Below, piece by piece: positions 25,402 through 33,141 of a stretch of DNA of 49,857 bases. Under the pieces are notes generated by a model. That model saw only the letters and a program-made list of their open reading frames with translations, did no database searches and was not told the DNA's origin. Source of the DNA: CAJXZP01 sp963974475 (GTDB lineage Bacteria > Bacteroidota > Bacteroidia > Flavobacteriales_G > Salibacteraceae); contig CAXBCR010000026.1 of NCBI GenBank assembly GCA_963974475.1, positions 1 to 49,857 of the forward strand. The letters run 5' to 3'. Both the position numbers and the translations under genes were made by a program. Numbering within the stretch: position 1 is the stretch's first letter; each line of letters begins with the position of its first letter.

Positions 25402-25459
25402 CGTGATTTGATTTTGGAGATTGATAGTTGTAAAAATAATTAAAATTGTACTGAATTTT

Positions 25460-25840
25460 CTATTTGGAGGGTTTAATGTTTTGATTTACAAGCCAAGAAA
25501 CACGTGTTCCGTCCATGTGAACTAAGGTTAATCGATACGGATTTAGCGTAGTTGAGGTGGTGGTAAAATCTTCAAAATAGTATGTTTTGAATGGATTGTT
25601 TACTTCCGAAACATCTACGGTTCCAAGAGTTTCATACGTATTTGAAGAGGTTTGTTTTTCAACAACGTAATAACTGGAATTGGATTCTGCTAATGCATTC
25701 CATTCAATTCTATTTACTTGGTCATTTATGTATGAATAAACTTGAAATGAGGATTGAAATATAGAATCCTCATTGGTCTGACCACAAGAAGTGTTAAAAA
25801 GGATAATCAAAAAAGTAAATGCTAAACTGGCTGCTTTCAT
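25460..25840 (-). CDS. Small lipoprotein of unknown function
   Basis: A 126-residue protein with a lipoprotein signal peptide; the lipobox is FNTSCGQ with cysteine at residue 19. The mature part reads like one small beta-sandwich (VNRIEWNALAESNSSYYVVEKQTSSNTYETLGTV, then TLNPYRLTLVHMDGTRVSW), similar in rhythm to a fibronectin type III module, which in this phylum often occurs in surface proteins. It heads the putative operon with the unknown 256-residue protein, kinase and regulator. A -7 element is 31 nt upstream and a palindrome further up. As a periplasm- or surface-facing lipoprotein it could present a signal to the TPR kinase. Confidence 0.75.
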   Translation of the reverse strand: MKAASLAFTFLIILFNTSCGQTNEDSIFQSSFQVYSYINDQVNRIEWNALAESNSSYYVVEKQTSSNTYETLGTVDVSEVNNPFKTYYFEDFTTTSTTLNPYRLTLVHMDGTRVSWLVNQNIKPSK

Positions 25841-25871
25841 AATTTCTATTTTTTTATTTAATTGAACAATT

Positions 25872-25879
25872 CAAAAGTA
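25872..25879 (-). promoter_or_regulatory. Promoter -7 element for the lipoprotein-kinase cassette
   Basis: Minus-strand TACTTTTG matches TAnnTTTG, 31 nt before the ATG at 25840. The half site at 25900-25910 lies where its -33 element would be. Confidence 0.55.
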
Positions 25880-25899
25880 CGGGGCGCAATACGTGTGCA

Positions 25900-25945
25900 T
25901 ATCCCCTGAAGTAGCCAAAAAAGCGTATCCCTGAATTCAGGGATA
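25900..25945. promoter_or_regulatory. 20-bp palindrome plus upstream half site, candidate response-regulator operator
   Basis: TATCCCTGAATTCAGGGATA (25926-25945) is perfectly self-complementary. A diverged half site TATCCCCTGAA starts 26 bp before it at 25900. Both lie between the divergent promoters of the lipoprotein-kinase cassette and the gene at 26037. Confidence 0.6.
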
Positions 25946-26010
25946 TTAAAATGAACACGGAAAGGGTAGGTTTTTACAAATTTTTAAAACTACCTAACCA
26001 TGGGTTCTTT

Positions 26011-26018
26011 TACCTTTG
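26011..26018 (+). promoter_or_regulatory. Promoter -7 element for the gene at 26037
   Basis: TACCTTTG matches TAnnTTTG, 18 nt before the ATG. Confidence 0.55.
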
Positions 26019-26036
26019 CCAAAAATTTGGTGCCAA

Positions 26037-26444
26037 ATGAAAAAAGACATTCATATTCCAGAGGTGAAGAACGTACATGTAGCTGCGGTGAAGGAGTCGC
26101 ATCCGGATAAAACGGTGGGATGGAACGTTTATATTGTAAACAATAAAAACGAGATGATTGATGGGGTGATGGTATCATCCAAAGGGTATTCCGACCATCC
26201 CAACGGTGCGCAAATCAAAACATCGGTAATGCGACATGTTATAGGTAATGTTCCGGCTAAAACGGCTGCTAAAATAGAACCGATATCTGAGGAGGTTTTT
26301 GGGATAAACAATGAATTTTGGGTCACCTTTTTTGAAGGGAATAAATTAATGGAAAAGAAATTTATTTTCGGTGCACATACAATATCCGAAGCGTTGCAGG
26401 AAGATGTGCCGGTCATGAACGTTAAAGGCGTTGTGGTGTGGTAG
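26037..26444 (+). CDS. Conserved-looking small cytoplasmic protein, function unknown
   Basis: A 135-residue protein starting MKKDIHIPEVKNVHVAAVKE at the ATG at 26037; the longer frame from a TTG at 26016 would run through the promoter. It has no signal peptide or membrane helix. Segments such as KTVGWNVYIVNNKNEMIDGVMVSSKGY and NNEFWVTFFEGNKLMEKKFIFGAHTI suggest two beta-rich halves. I think similar proteins occur across Flavobacteriales without assigned function, but I cannot name a domain. It is transcribed away from the kinase cassette with the palindrome between them. Confidence 0.7.
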   Translation: MKKDIHIPEVKNVHVAAVKESHPDKTVGWNVYIVNNKNEMIDGVMVSSKGYSDHPNGAQIKTSVMRHVIGNVPAKTAAKIEPISEEVFGINNEFWVTFFEGNKLMEKKFIFGAHTISEALQEDVPVMNVKGVVVW

Positions 26445-26487
26445 ATTTGTGTTTTTCCGACCTCATTTAGCTTACCCTACCGTTTTA

Positions 26488-26577
26488 ATTAACCATGTAA
26501 ATTGAAACTTAAACTTGCAGATTGCATGATTAAATATTTACATTAACCATGTAAATTGAAACTTAAATTTGCAGATT
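26488..26577 (+). repeat. 36-bp direct repeat (54-bp period) with promoter-like motifs
   Basis: The 36-bp segment at 26488-26523 (starting ATTAACCATGTAAATTGAAA) recurs at 26542-26577 with a single C/T difference. The second copy contains TAAATTTG (26564-26571), a full -7 match; the first has TAAACTTG (26510-26517), one base off. It lies ahead of the AAA_14 gene. Confidence 0.75.
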
Positions 26578-26591
26578 ACCTGGTTAAAATA

Positions 26592-26599
26592 TATATTTG
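26592..26599 (+). promoter_or_regulatory. Promoter -7 element nearest the AAA_14 gene
   Basis: TATATTTG matches TAnnTTTG, 38 nt before the ATG at 26638. It follows the duplicated segment, so up to three -7-like elements precede the gene. Confidence 0.45.
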
Positions 26600-26637
26600 T
26601 CTGATTATTAGATGAGATACATTTTCATAGGTTAGCG

Positions 26638-27783
26638 ATGAGTATAGAAAGAATTCTAAAAAAAGAATTGGTAAAGTATCGGGATAAAATTCCGGTTATT
26701 GCCATCATTGGTGCGCGTCAGGTAGGGAAATCTACTTTGGCTAAATCGTTAATGGAAAAAGATGAAACGGCAATTTACATTGATTTAGAAAAAGCTTCCG
26801 ACCGGTTATTGATTTCAGATATTGAAGCATTTTTGAATTTGAATCAGGGCAAAACCATCATTATAGATGAAATTCAATTTGTACCTGAAGTTTTTATGGA
26901 AATGCGAAGTTTTGTGGATGAAAATCCGGATGCTAAATTTTTGATTTTAGGTTCGTCTTCTCCCGAGTTATTGCGCCAATCTTCCGAAAGTTTAGCAGGA
27001 CGAGTTTATTACTTTGAGCTGTCCGCTTTTTTATGGCCAGAAATAAAAAATAGGACTACGCTTCCAAATTATAGATTGGTAGGAGGAATGCCTCGGAGTT
27101 TGTTATCCAAAACATCGGAAGACTCGTTTATGTGGATTCAGAATTTTATCACCACCTTTTTGGAACGGGATTTACGAAATTTCGGATTTAATATTCCACC
27201 TGAAACGTTGCGTAGATTATGGCGAATGCTGGCACATTTAAACGGAGAACTTCTAAATATCTCCCAGCTAGGTTCGTCTATGGGGTTGAGTCACACTACT
27301 ATTAGTGCGTATGTTTCTATCCTAAAAAACACATTTATGATTCGTGTTTTGGAACCTTACCACGTTAATTTAAAAAAGAGATTGGTTAAAACGCCAAAAG
27401 TGTACCTGAGAGACACGGGTATATTACATGCATTACTAAAAATTGAAAGCCAAGATGATTTGTTTTATCATCCGGGATATGGTGCCTCTTGGGAAGTTAC
27501 GGTGATTGAAAACGTAATTGCTAAATACAAAGGTTGGGAGTCCTCTTTTTACCGAACGGCTAACGGAAATGAAATTGATTTGGTATTGACTAAAGCCAAC
27601 CGAGTAATTGCGATAGAAATAAAAGCTTCCACTACTCCAAAGCTAACCCGTGGGTTTTGGGTGGCTATAGATGATATAAAAGCTACTGAATCGTATGTTA
27701 TAGCTCCGGTGCGCATGCCTTTTCCGTTACAACAAGGAGTGATGGTTTATCCATTGCCAGAATTTTTGGCGCTGAAAATTTAA
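26638..27783 (+). CDS. AAA_14/DUF4143 family ATPase
   Basis: A 381-residue protein of the archaeal-type ATPase family found in many bacteria. The AAA_14 domain (about residues 15-140) has Walker A IIGARQVGKSTLAKSL and Walker B KTIIIDEIQFVPE with a sensor-like ILGSSSPELL. The C-terminal DUF4143 part has a winged-helix segment (ISQLGSSMGLSHTTISAYVSIL) and a nuclease-like stretch NEIDLVLTKANRVIAIEIKAS, resembling the D-x(n)-ExK core of restriction-type nucleases. These proteins are scattered by horizontal transfer and their biological role is unresolved. The gene stands alone, behind the duplicated promoter segment. Confidence 0.93.
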   Translation: MSIERILKKELVKYRDKIPVIAIIGARQVGKSTLAKSLMEKDETAIYIDLEKASDRLLISDIEAFLNLNQGKTIIIDEIQFVPEVFMEMRSFVDENPDAKFLILGSSSPELLRQSSESLAGRVYYFELSAFLWPEIKNRTTLPNYRLVGGMPRSLLSKTSEDSFMWIQNFITTFLERDLRNFGFNIPPETLRRLWRMLAHLNGELLNISQLGSSMGLSHTTISAYVSILKNTFMIRVLEPYHVNLKKRLVKTPKVYLRDTGILHALLKIESQDDLFYHPGYGASWEVTVIENVIAKYKGWESSFYRTANGNEIDLVLTKANRVIAIEIKASTTPKLTRGFWVAIDDIKATESYVIAPVRMPFPLQQGVMVYPLPEFLALKI

Positions 27784-27854
27784 GTCGAAATAGGGCTTTT
27801 GTTTAGCCTGTCTATGCCTTCCAAACTTTATTTCCCCGTCCAATGGTTTTCCGC

Positions 27855-27862
27855 TATTTTTG
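27855..27862 (+). promoter_or_regulatory. Promoter -7 element for the YCF48-like gene
   Basis: TATTTTTG matches TAnnTTTG, 29 nt before the ATG at 27892. Confidence 0.5.
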
Positions 27863-27891
27863 GAAATGTATAAACCAAATCAATTAAAGGG

Positions 27892-29127
27892 ATGAAGAAA
27901 TTTGTAAGCCTAATCATTATTGTAATATGTGGACTTGGGGTTTCGGCTCAACATTGGCAAGAAGTCGCTTCCGGTGTATCTTTAAAACTTAACTCCGTTT
28001 CTTTTGGAACCGATTTGGTAGGGTATATCGGAGCCAACGACAGCACGTTGTTAAAAACTGTTGACGGAGGCGTTACGTGGGCTATTCATCCTACCCAAGG
28101 GCTACAATTTTCGACTGTTTTACCGGATATCATTCAGGTTGATTTTATAGATGATTTGGTCGGATTCGCTATGGTGGGAAGCGCCAATTACACAGGATAT
28201 TTAATGAAAACAGTGGACGGAGGCAATACCTGGACGCCTGAGCTAGTTTCAATGTGTGCGCCCTTATATTCTTACAATTTTGATGCAGATAATTCCTATG
28301 TGGTTGGGTCGAGTTGTTTTGGTGGTAAAACCATCGATAAAAAAGTGAATGGACAATGGCTAACAAATACAACTTACCTCTCGTGGGGAAATGAATATTT
28401 ACGTACAGTGGAATTTTATGATACTCATTACGGCATTGCAGCTGGCGATAGTGGCACCGTACATCGCACCTTTGATGCTGGCGCCACTTGGGATACCGTA
28501 AACACGCTTACGGATGAAATTATTTGGGACCTCCAATTTGCGAACGATTCAACCATTTTTGCAGTGGTAGATTCGCTTCAAAACACCTTATTGGTAAGTA
28601 CAGATTCTGGCGCCACTTGGCAAGAACATATCATGTCGCTTACCTTTTTTTATCCTCAATTAAAGGCTTTGACTGGAAATCAAAATGAATGGGTAATTGC
28701 AGCCGGAAGGACTAGCCAAGCCAATCAAGGAATGCTACTATGGGGTAAAAATAATGGACGTGTTTGGCAATATGAAACGGTAAAACAACCGCTAAATAAC
28801 GTAACGATGGTCAATGACTCTTTGTCGTATGCAGTGGGTGATCAGGGGCTGATTATGGTTAATAAACAAGTGTTAACGGGTACTGAAAATCTAAATAATT
28901 CAATGGAAATTAACATATTTCCAAATCCAGCCTCTGAATTTATTTCTATAGTATCTACCTCTGGCAAAATTGAGCAAGTGCAAATATTTGATTATTTAGG
29001 GAGGTCTGTTACCGAGATAAAATCTGGGTTTGATAGAATTTCTACGACTTATTTAGCTTCAGGGGTATACTATCTAAAGGTAACTACACGTGTGGGTACA
29101 GAGGTGAGAACCCTTTTAGTGCAATAG
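27892..29127 (+). CDS. Secreted YCF48/BNR-like repeat protein with type IX sorting domain
   Basis: A 411-residue protein: signal peptide (MKKFVSLIIIVICGLGVSAQ), a beta-propeller-like region with four Asp-box motifs (TVDGGVTW, TVDGGNTW, TFDAGATW, STDSGATW) and a C-terminal type IX sorting domain of about 70 residues starting at NIFPNPASEF (near residue 339) and ending YYLKVTTRVGTEVRTLLVQ. The propeller resembles the YCF48/sortilin-type fold. The sorting domain should direct it through the type IX system to the surface, consistent with PorT in this window. Binding target unknown. Confidence 0.92.
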   Translation: MKKFVSLIIIVICGLGVSAQHWQEVASGVSLKLNSVSFGTDLVGYIGANDSTLLKTVDGGVTWAIHPTQGLQFSTVLPDIIQVDFIDDLVGFAMVGSANYTGYLMKTVDGGNTWTPELVSMCAPLYSYNFDADNSYVVGSSCFGGKTIDKKVNGQWLTNTTYLSWGNEYLRTVEFYDTHYGIAAGDSGTVHRTFDAGATWDTVNTLTDEIIWDLQFANDSTIFAVVDSLQNTLLVSTDSGATWQEHIMSLTFFYPQLKALTGNQNEWVIAAGRTSQANQGMLLWGKNNGRVWQYETVKQPLNNVTMVNDSLSYAVGDQGLIMVNKQVLTGTENLNNSMEINIFPNPASEFISIVSTSGKIEQVQIFDYLGRSVTEIKSGFDRISTTYLASGVYYLKVTTRVGTEVRTLLVQ

Positions 29128-29157
29128 GATCAATTTTAAATATGTCGATTCAAATAT

Positions 29158-29934
29158 TTAAACCGTTTTAAAGTTAAATAATTCGGTATCCAATAGGTGC
29201 GAAGGCTTAGCGTTTTTTAGCGAATTAAAAATAGAAGATGCTCTTCCTGGAAATTCGTTGTCCCAATCTACAATCATTTGTTTTACCTTCTTTCGCATCA
29301 TATTTTCTTGCGAACCACACAACGTACAAGGAATAATAGGAAAATTCATAACGGCTGAATACGTTTCAATTTCCGATTCTTTACAAAAAGCTAATGGACG
29401 AATAACCACATGTTTTCCATCATCTGTACGGTATTTGGCAGGCATAGCCTCTAAACGCGAACCATTAAAAAGGTTCATGAAAAAAGTTTCCATAATATCA
29501 TCTCGGTGATGGCCTAAAGCAATTTTTGTTGCCCCAATTTCACTTGCCAATGTGTACAAATTTCCTCTTCGTAACCGCGAGCACAAACTACACATAGTCT
29601 TTCCTGCCTCAATTTTTGCCGTCACAATGCTGTAGGTGTCTTTTTCAAGAATGCGATAGTTTACACCTAGTTTTTCCAAGTAATTGGGTAGCACTTCTTC
29701 CGGAAATCCGGGCTGCTTTTGGTCCATGTTGATGGCTACAATTTCAAAGCTAATATCAGATTCTTTTTGATAATGCATCAACACATCAAGCATGGTGTAA
29801 GAATCCTTTCCACCCGAAAGACACACCATTACTTTGTCGCCATTTTCTATTAACGTATAGGCTTGCCACGCCTCCCACACATCTCTACGAATGTGTTTTT
29901 TTGCGCGATTGAATGTTGCTTGATCCGGTGTCAT
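29158..29934 (-). CDS. ttcA: tRNA 2-thiocytidine synthetase TtcA
   Basis: Thiolates C32 of some tRNAs, using ATP and an iron-sulfur cluster. The 258-residue protein has the PP-loop CLSGGKDSYTML (about residues 38-49), the two CxxC pairs that hold the cluster (CSLCSRLRRGNLY and CTLCGSQENMMR) and the GHHRDDIMETFFMNLF segment. Start is ATG at 29934. A -7 element ends 4 nt upstream, implying an almost leaderless mRNA. It is convergent with the YCF48-like gene and divergent from recQ. Confidence 0.95.
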   Translation of the reverse strand: MTPDQATFNRAKKHIRRDVWEAWQAYTLIENGDKVMVCLSGGKDSYTMLDVLMHYQKESDISFEIVAINMDQKQPGFPEEVLPNYLEKLGVNYRILEKDTYSIVTAKIEAGKTMCSLCSRLRRGNLYTLASEIGATKIALGHHRDDIMETFFMNLFNGSRLEAMPAKYRTDDGKHVVIRPLAFCKESEIETYSAVMNFPIIPCTLCGSQENMMRKKVKQMIVDWDNEFPGRASSIFNSLKNAKPSHLLDTELFNFKTV

Positions 29935-29938
29935 GCGG

Positions 29939-29946
29939 CAAAGTTA
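29939..29946 (-). promoter_or_regulatory. Promoter -7 element for ttcA
   Basis: Minus-strand TAACTTTG matches TAnnTTTG and lies 4 nt from the ATG. Confidence 0.5.
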
Positions 29947-29983
29947 TTCAGTCCGCTATTTTTTGAAAGTAAATGCGAAGGTG

Positions 29984-30011
29984 TTGGTAAAATATTTACC
30001 AACTTGGTAAA
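29984..30011. promoter_or_regulatory. Three alternating half sites between ttcA and recQ
   Basis: TTGGTAAA (29984-29991), TTTACCAA (29995-30002) and TTGGTAAA (30004-30011) alternate in orientation. The last two form a perfect 17-bp palindrome around one C. The core resembles, but is spaced differently from, the MarR-type palindromes near 18370. It may control ttcA, recQ or both. Confidence 0.5.
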
Positions 30012-30054
30012 AGAATTATTTCAATCTATTTACAAATCCTACTATTGCATTTAG

Positions 30055-32178
30055 ATGACGACTAAAGAAACCATAGATATTTACACCCCGTTAAAAAGGT
30101 ATTTCGGCTACGATAATTATCGCGAACAACAGGAAGAGGTAATTCAAAACGTTTTGGCAAATAAGGACACCTTAGTAATCATGCCAACCGGTGGGGGTAA
30201 ATCTATTTGTTTCCAAATTCCTGCTTTGATTTTTGAGGGTGTGACCATCGTTATTTCGCCTCTTATCGCTTTAATGAAAGACCAAGTAGATGGGTTAAAA
30301 GCGAATGGCGTAGCTGCCGATTTTTATAATAGTAGCCAAGATGCTCAGGTGCAAGACGAGATTCTGGAAAAGGTTTTTAATCACCAGTTGTCGTTGCTAT
30401 ATGTAGCTCCAGAAAGTTTGTCCTACTTATCAAATATCTTGAAGAAAGATTTTGTTTCCTGTATTGCCATTGATGAAGCGCATTGTATTTCTAGTTGGGG
30501 GCATGATTTTAGACCGTCCTATCAACAGTTAGGTTTTTTGAAACAAACGCTTCCTAATGTCCCTATTATTGCGCTTACCGCTACTGCCGATAAAGCTACC
30601 CGACAAGATATTGTGGACCAGTTATCGGTGCCTCATGCCAAGCAATTTGTATCGTCTTTTGATCGTGCGAACATCAGTTTGGATGTCCGCCCCGGACTTG
30701 ACCGGATGAATCAAATTACCCGATTTGTAGCACAGAATAGAGATGAATCGGGCATTATATATTGCTTGAGTAGGAAAAACACAGAGCAGGTAGCTAACAA
30801 GCTCAAAAGTTTGGGGTTTGATGCGGAGGCCTATCATGCCGGACTCTCATTTGAGGAAAGAACTTCGGTGCAAGAGGCGTTTATTTACGATAGAATCAAG
30901 ATTGTTTGCGCCACGGTAGCCTTCGGAATGGGAATTGACAAATCTAATGTGCGCTATGTGATTCATTACAACATGCCCAAAAACATTGAGGGTTATTACC
31001 AAGAAATTGGTCGTGCCGGTCGGGATGGATTAGCTTCTAAAGCCATTTTATTTCACAGTTATGCTGATGTAATTCAACTTCGTAAATTTACCGAAGGTGC
31101 AACTAATGCGGAAGTGCAATTAGCCAAATTGGAACGAATGCAGCAGTTTTCGGAAGCAAGCTCTTGCCGAAGAAAGATACTATTAAGCTACTTTGGTGAA
31201 ATGCTTTCCGAAAATTGCGGCAACTGCGATATTTGTAAAAGTCCACCCCAATTTATTGATGGCACTGTTATCACCCAAAAAGTACTTTCCACCATTTATC
31301 GTGTAGAAGGCAAAGAAGCCATTGGGGCATTGATTGATATTTTGCGTGGCGCTCGAAATAGCCATGTATTAGAAAAAGGATTGGATCAAGTGAAAACTTA
31401 TGGCATTGGGCGCGATATTTCGTGGGCGCATTGGCAGCAGTATATTATTCAAATCCTAAATCAAGGGTTGGCTGAATTGGCTTTTCATAAAAACAACGCC
31501 TTGGCTCTAACGCCTCTTTCAGAATTGGTTTTGTTTAAGGGGCTTAAGGTGCAGCTGACTTTACCTGTGGATCGAGTAGCAGCTGCAAAAAACACCAAAG
31601 AAGCGGCTAAAAAGAAAAAATCGAGTGCGGTAGGAAGTGCCAAAAAAGCGGGGCTGTTTGAGCATTTACGTAGTGTTCGGTCGGCTTTAGCGAAAGAAAG
31701 AGGCGTGCCAGCCTATTTGGTTTTTAGTGATGCTTCATTACGCGAAATGGAAAAATACACTCCCCGAACCGAATCAGACTTTCTTGAAATTAGTGGCGTG
31801 GGAACGCATAAAATGGAAGTGTACGGGGAGATTTTTATTGAAGAAATTGTCAATTATCTAAACCAGAATTCTGCAAGTAAGCAGGATACCTTTTTGGTTA
31901 CCTTAAAACTGTATCAACAAGGGTTAAGTATTGAAGAAATTTCGGAAGAACGTAATTTAAAACCGCCCACCATTTATTCGCACCTGGCCAAATTATATTT
32001 AGATGGTAAGGATGTGGATATAAAACAATTTGTGACGGAGGAAGAAGTTGCCAAAGTGAAAGAAGCCAAGTTAGTACTGGATAATCCACCTGAATTGAAA
32101 AAGTATTTCGAGCATTTCAATGAGCAAATAACCTATGCTAAAATTAGAATTGCATTGACTCTTTTAGAAAAAGGATAG
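30055..32178 (+). CDS. recQ: ATP-dependent DNA helicase RecQ
   Basis: Unwinds DNA 3' to 5' during recombination and repair. The 707-residue protein has the helicase motifs in order: FGYDNYREQQEEVIQ, Walker A MPTGGGKSICFQ, TVIVISPLIALMKDQ-like VISPLIALMKDQV, DEAH box AIDEAHCISSWGHDFRP, ALTATADKATR, and the C-terminal motifs YCLSRKNTEQVA and QEIGRAGRDG. A zinc-binding cysteine set follows (SCRRK..., NCGNCDIC), then the RQC winged helix and an HRDC domain (RSALAKERGVPAYLVFSD). The last 100 residues form an extra helix-turn-helix-like region. The weak -7 match TACTATTG is 7 nt before the ATG. Confidence 0.97.
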   Translation: MTTKETIDIYTPLKRYFGYDNYREQQEEVIQNVLANKDTLVIMPTGGGKSICFQIPALIFEGVTIVISPLIALMKDQVDGLKANGVAADFYNSSQDAQVQDEILEKVFNHQLSLLYVAPESLSYLSNILKKDFVSCIAIDEAHCISSWGHDFRPSYQQLGFLKQTLPNVPIIALTATADKATRQDIVDQLSVPHAKQFVSSFDRANISLDVRPGLDRMNQITRFVAQNRDESGIIYCLSRKNTEQVANKLKSLGFDAEAYHAGLSFEERTSVQEAFIYDRIKIVCATVAFGMGIDKSNVRYVIHYNMPKNIEGYYQEIGRAGRDGLASKAILFHSYADVIQLRKFTEGATNAEVQLAKLERMQQFSEASSCRRKILLSYFGEMLSENCGNCDICKSPPQFIDGTVITQKVLSTIYRVEGKEAIGALIDILRGARNSHVLEKGLDQVKTYGIGRDISWAHWQQYIIQILNQGLAELAFHKNNALALTPLSELVLFKGLKVQLTLPVDRVAAAKNTKEAAKKKKSSAVGSAKKAGLFEHLRSVRSALAKERGVPAYLVFSDASLREMEKYTPRTESDFLEISGVGTHKMEVYGEIFIEEIVNYLNQNSASKQDTFLVTLKLYQQGLSIEEISEERNLKPPTIYSHLAKLYLDGKDVDIKQFVTEEEVAKVKEAKLVLDNPPELKKYFEHFNEQITYAKIRIALTLLEKG

Positions 32179-32265
32179 GTGCACCTTAGGTGATTCCAAG
32201 AATTTTTAGCAATCAAAATCTAGAAAAATAAAATTTTCTCAAAAAGGCTTTGGTGGAAATAGATA

Positions 32266-32287
32266 TTCATCGTAATATTGCAATGAA
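32266..32287. promoter_or_regulatory. Candidate ArsR operator
   Basis: A 22-bp imperfect palindrome (18 of 22 positions symmetric; TTCAT...AATATT...ATGAA). It ends 13 nt before the arsR ATG and overlaps a weak -7 match (TAATATTG, 32273-32280), where a repressor would block transcription. Confidence 0.6.
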
Positions 32288-32300
32288 ACAATAAAGCAAG

Positions 32301-32633
32301 ATGGGAGTTACTAAAACGGACCTTTTCACCAAAGAGCAAAACGAGATTTCTAGAATCGCGAAAGCATTAGCGCATCCAGCGAGGGTAGCTATTATAGATT
32401 ACCTGCTAAAGTCTAATGCATGTATTAATGGCGATTTGGTAGCGGAATTGGGATTAGCGCAAGCCACTATTAGTCAACATTTAAAAGAGTTGAAGAAGAT
32501 AGGGATAATTCACGGTACAATTGAAGGAGTATCCGTAAGTTATTGCATTAACCCGGTGAGATGGGCAGAAATTAAAGCACTTTTCAATCGTGTTTTTGAC
32601 CAATATTACGAAGCTCCATCTTGTGACTGTTAA
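32301..32633 (+). CDS. arsR: ArsR-family metalloregulator
   Basis: A 110-residue winged-helix repressor with the ArsR signature ALAHPARVAIIDYLLKSNACINGDLV and recognition helix LGLAQATISQHLKELKKIGIIHG. Cysteines in the core (Cys in NACI), in SYCINP and at the C-terminus (SCDC) could bind arsenite. It is the first of four genes in one direction with gaps of 19, 12 and -1 nt. An imperfect palindrome overlaps its promoter. Confidence 0.93.
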   Translation: MGVTKTDLFTKEQNEISRIAKALAHPARVAIIDYLLKSNACINGDLVAELGLAQATISQHLKELKKIGIIHGTIEGVSVSYCINPVRWAEIKALFNRVFDQYYEAPSCDC

Positions 32634-32652
32634 ACATTTTAAAAATTGAATT

Positions 32653-33129
32653 ATGAAATTATCAGAAGTAAAAAAAGCGTTGACAAACCTAGAAGCGGTA
32701 ACATTCCAATTGCCAGATGAAAGTTTTGTACCCGCACATTTTCACGTGACAGAAGTAGGTGCAATCACTAAAAACTTTATTGATTGTGGAGGCACTATCC
32801 GTACTGAAACTAAGGTGAATTTTCAATTATGGGAAGATGAAAAAGATATCGACCATAAATTGAAACCAGGAAAGCTATTGGATATTATTCAGCTTTCAGA
32901 GCGTGTTTTAGGATTAGAAGATGCCGAAATTGAAGTAGAATATCAAGAGCATACCATCGGTAAATATGACTTGGAGTTTAACGGCACCCATTTTTTATTG
33001 TTCAATACCCAAACCGATTGTTTGGCCAAAGATAAATGTGGCATACCTAGCCAAGAATCAGCCGAAAATGCAGCGGTAGTGAATGGCGAAAAAGTGACCG
33101 CTTGTGTTCCTGGAAATGGCTGTTGTTAA
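32653..33129 (+). CDS. DUF6428 family protein of the arsenic operon
   Basis: A 158-residue cytoplasmic protein, MKLSEVKKALTNLEAVTFQLPDESFVPAHFHVTEVG, that I recognise as the DUF6428 family often found between arsR and arsC in Bacteroidota. It has conserved-looking His residues in PAHFHVTEV, Cys in FIDCGG, and a C-terminal cysteine cluster (TDCLAKDKCGIP and CVPGNGCC). The cysteines and histidines suggest metalloid or metal binding. The role is not established; it may be a chaperone or a reductase partner. Confidence 0.8.
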   Translation: MKLSEVKKALTNLEAVTFQLPDESFVPAHFHVTEVGAITKNFIDCGGTIRTETKVNFQLWEDEKDIDHKLKPGKLLDIIQLSERVLGLEDAEIEVEYQEHTIGKYDLEFNGTHFLLFNTQTDCLAKDKCGIPSQESAENAAVVNGEKVTACVPGNGCC

Positions 33130-33141
33130 AATCAGATTGTC

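Noticed and set aside
32740..32755. parS-like sequence around TTTCACGTGA
   Set aside because: Only about 12 of 16 positions fit the parS consensus, it lies inside the DUF6428 gene, and no second copy was seen near parAB.
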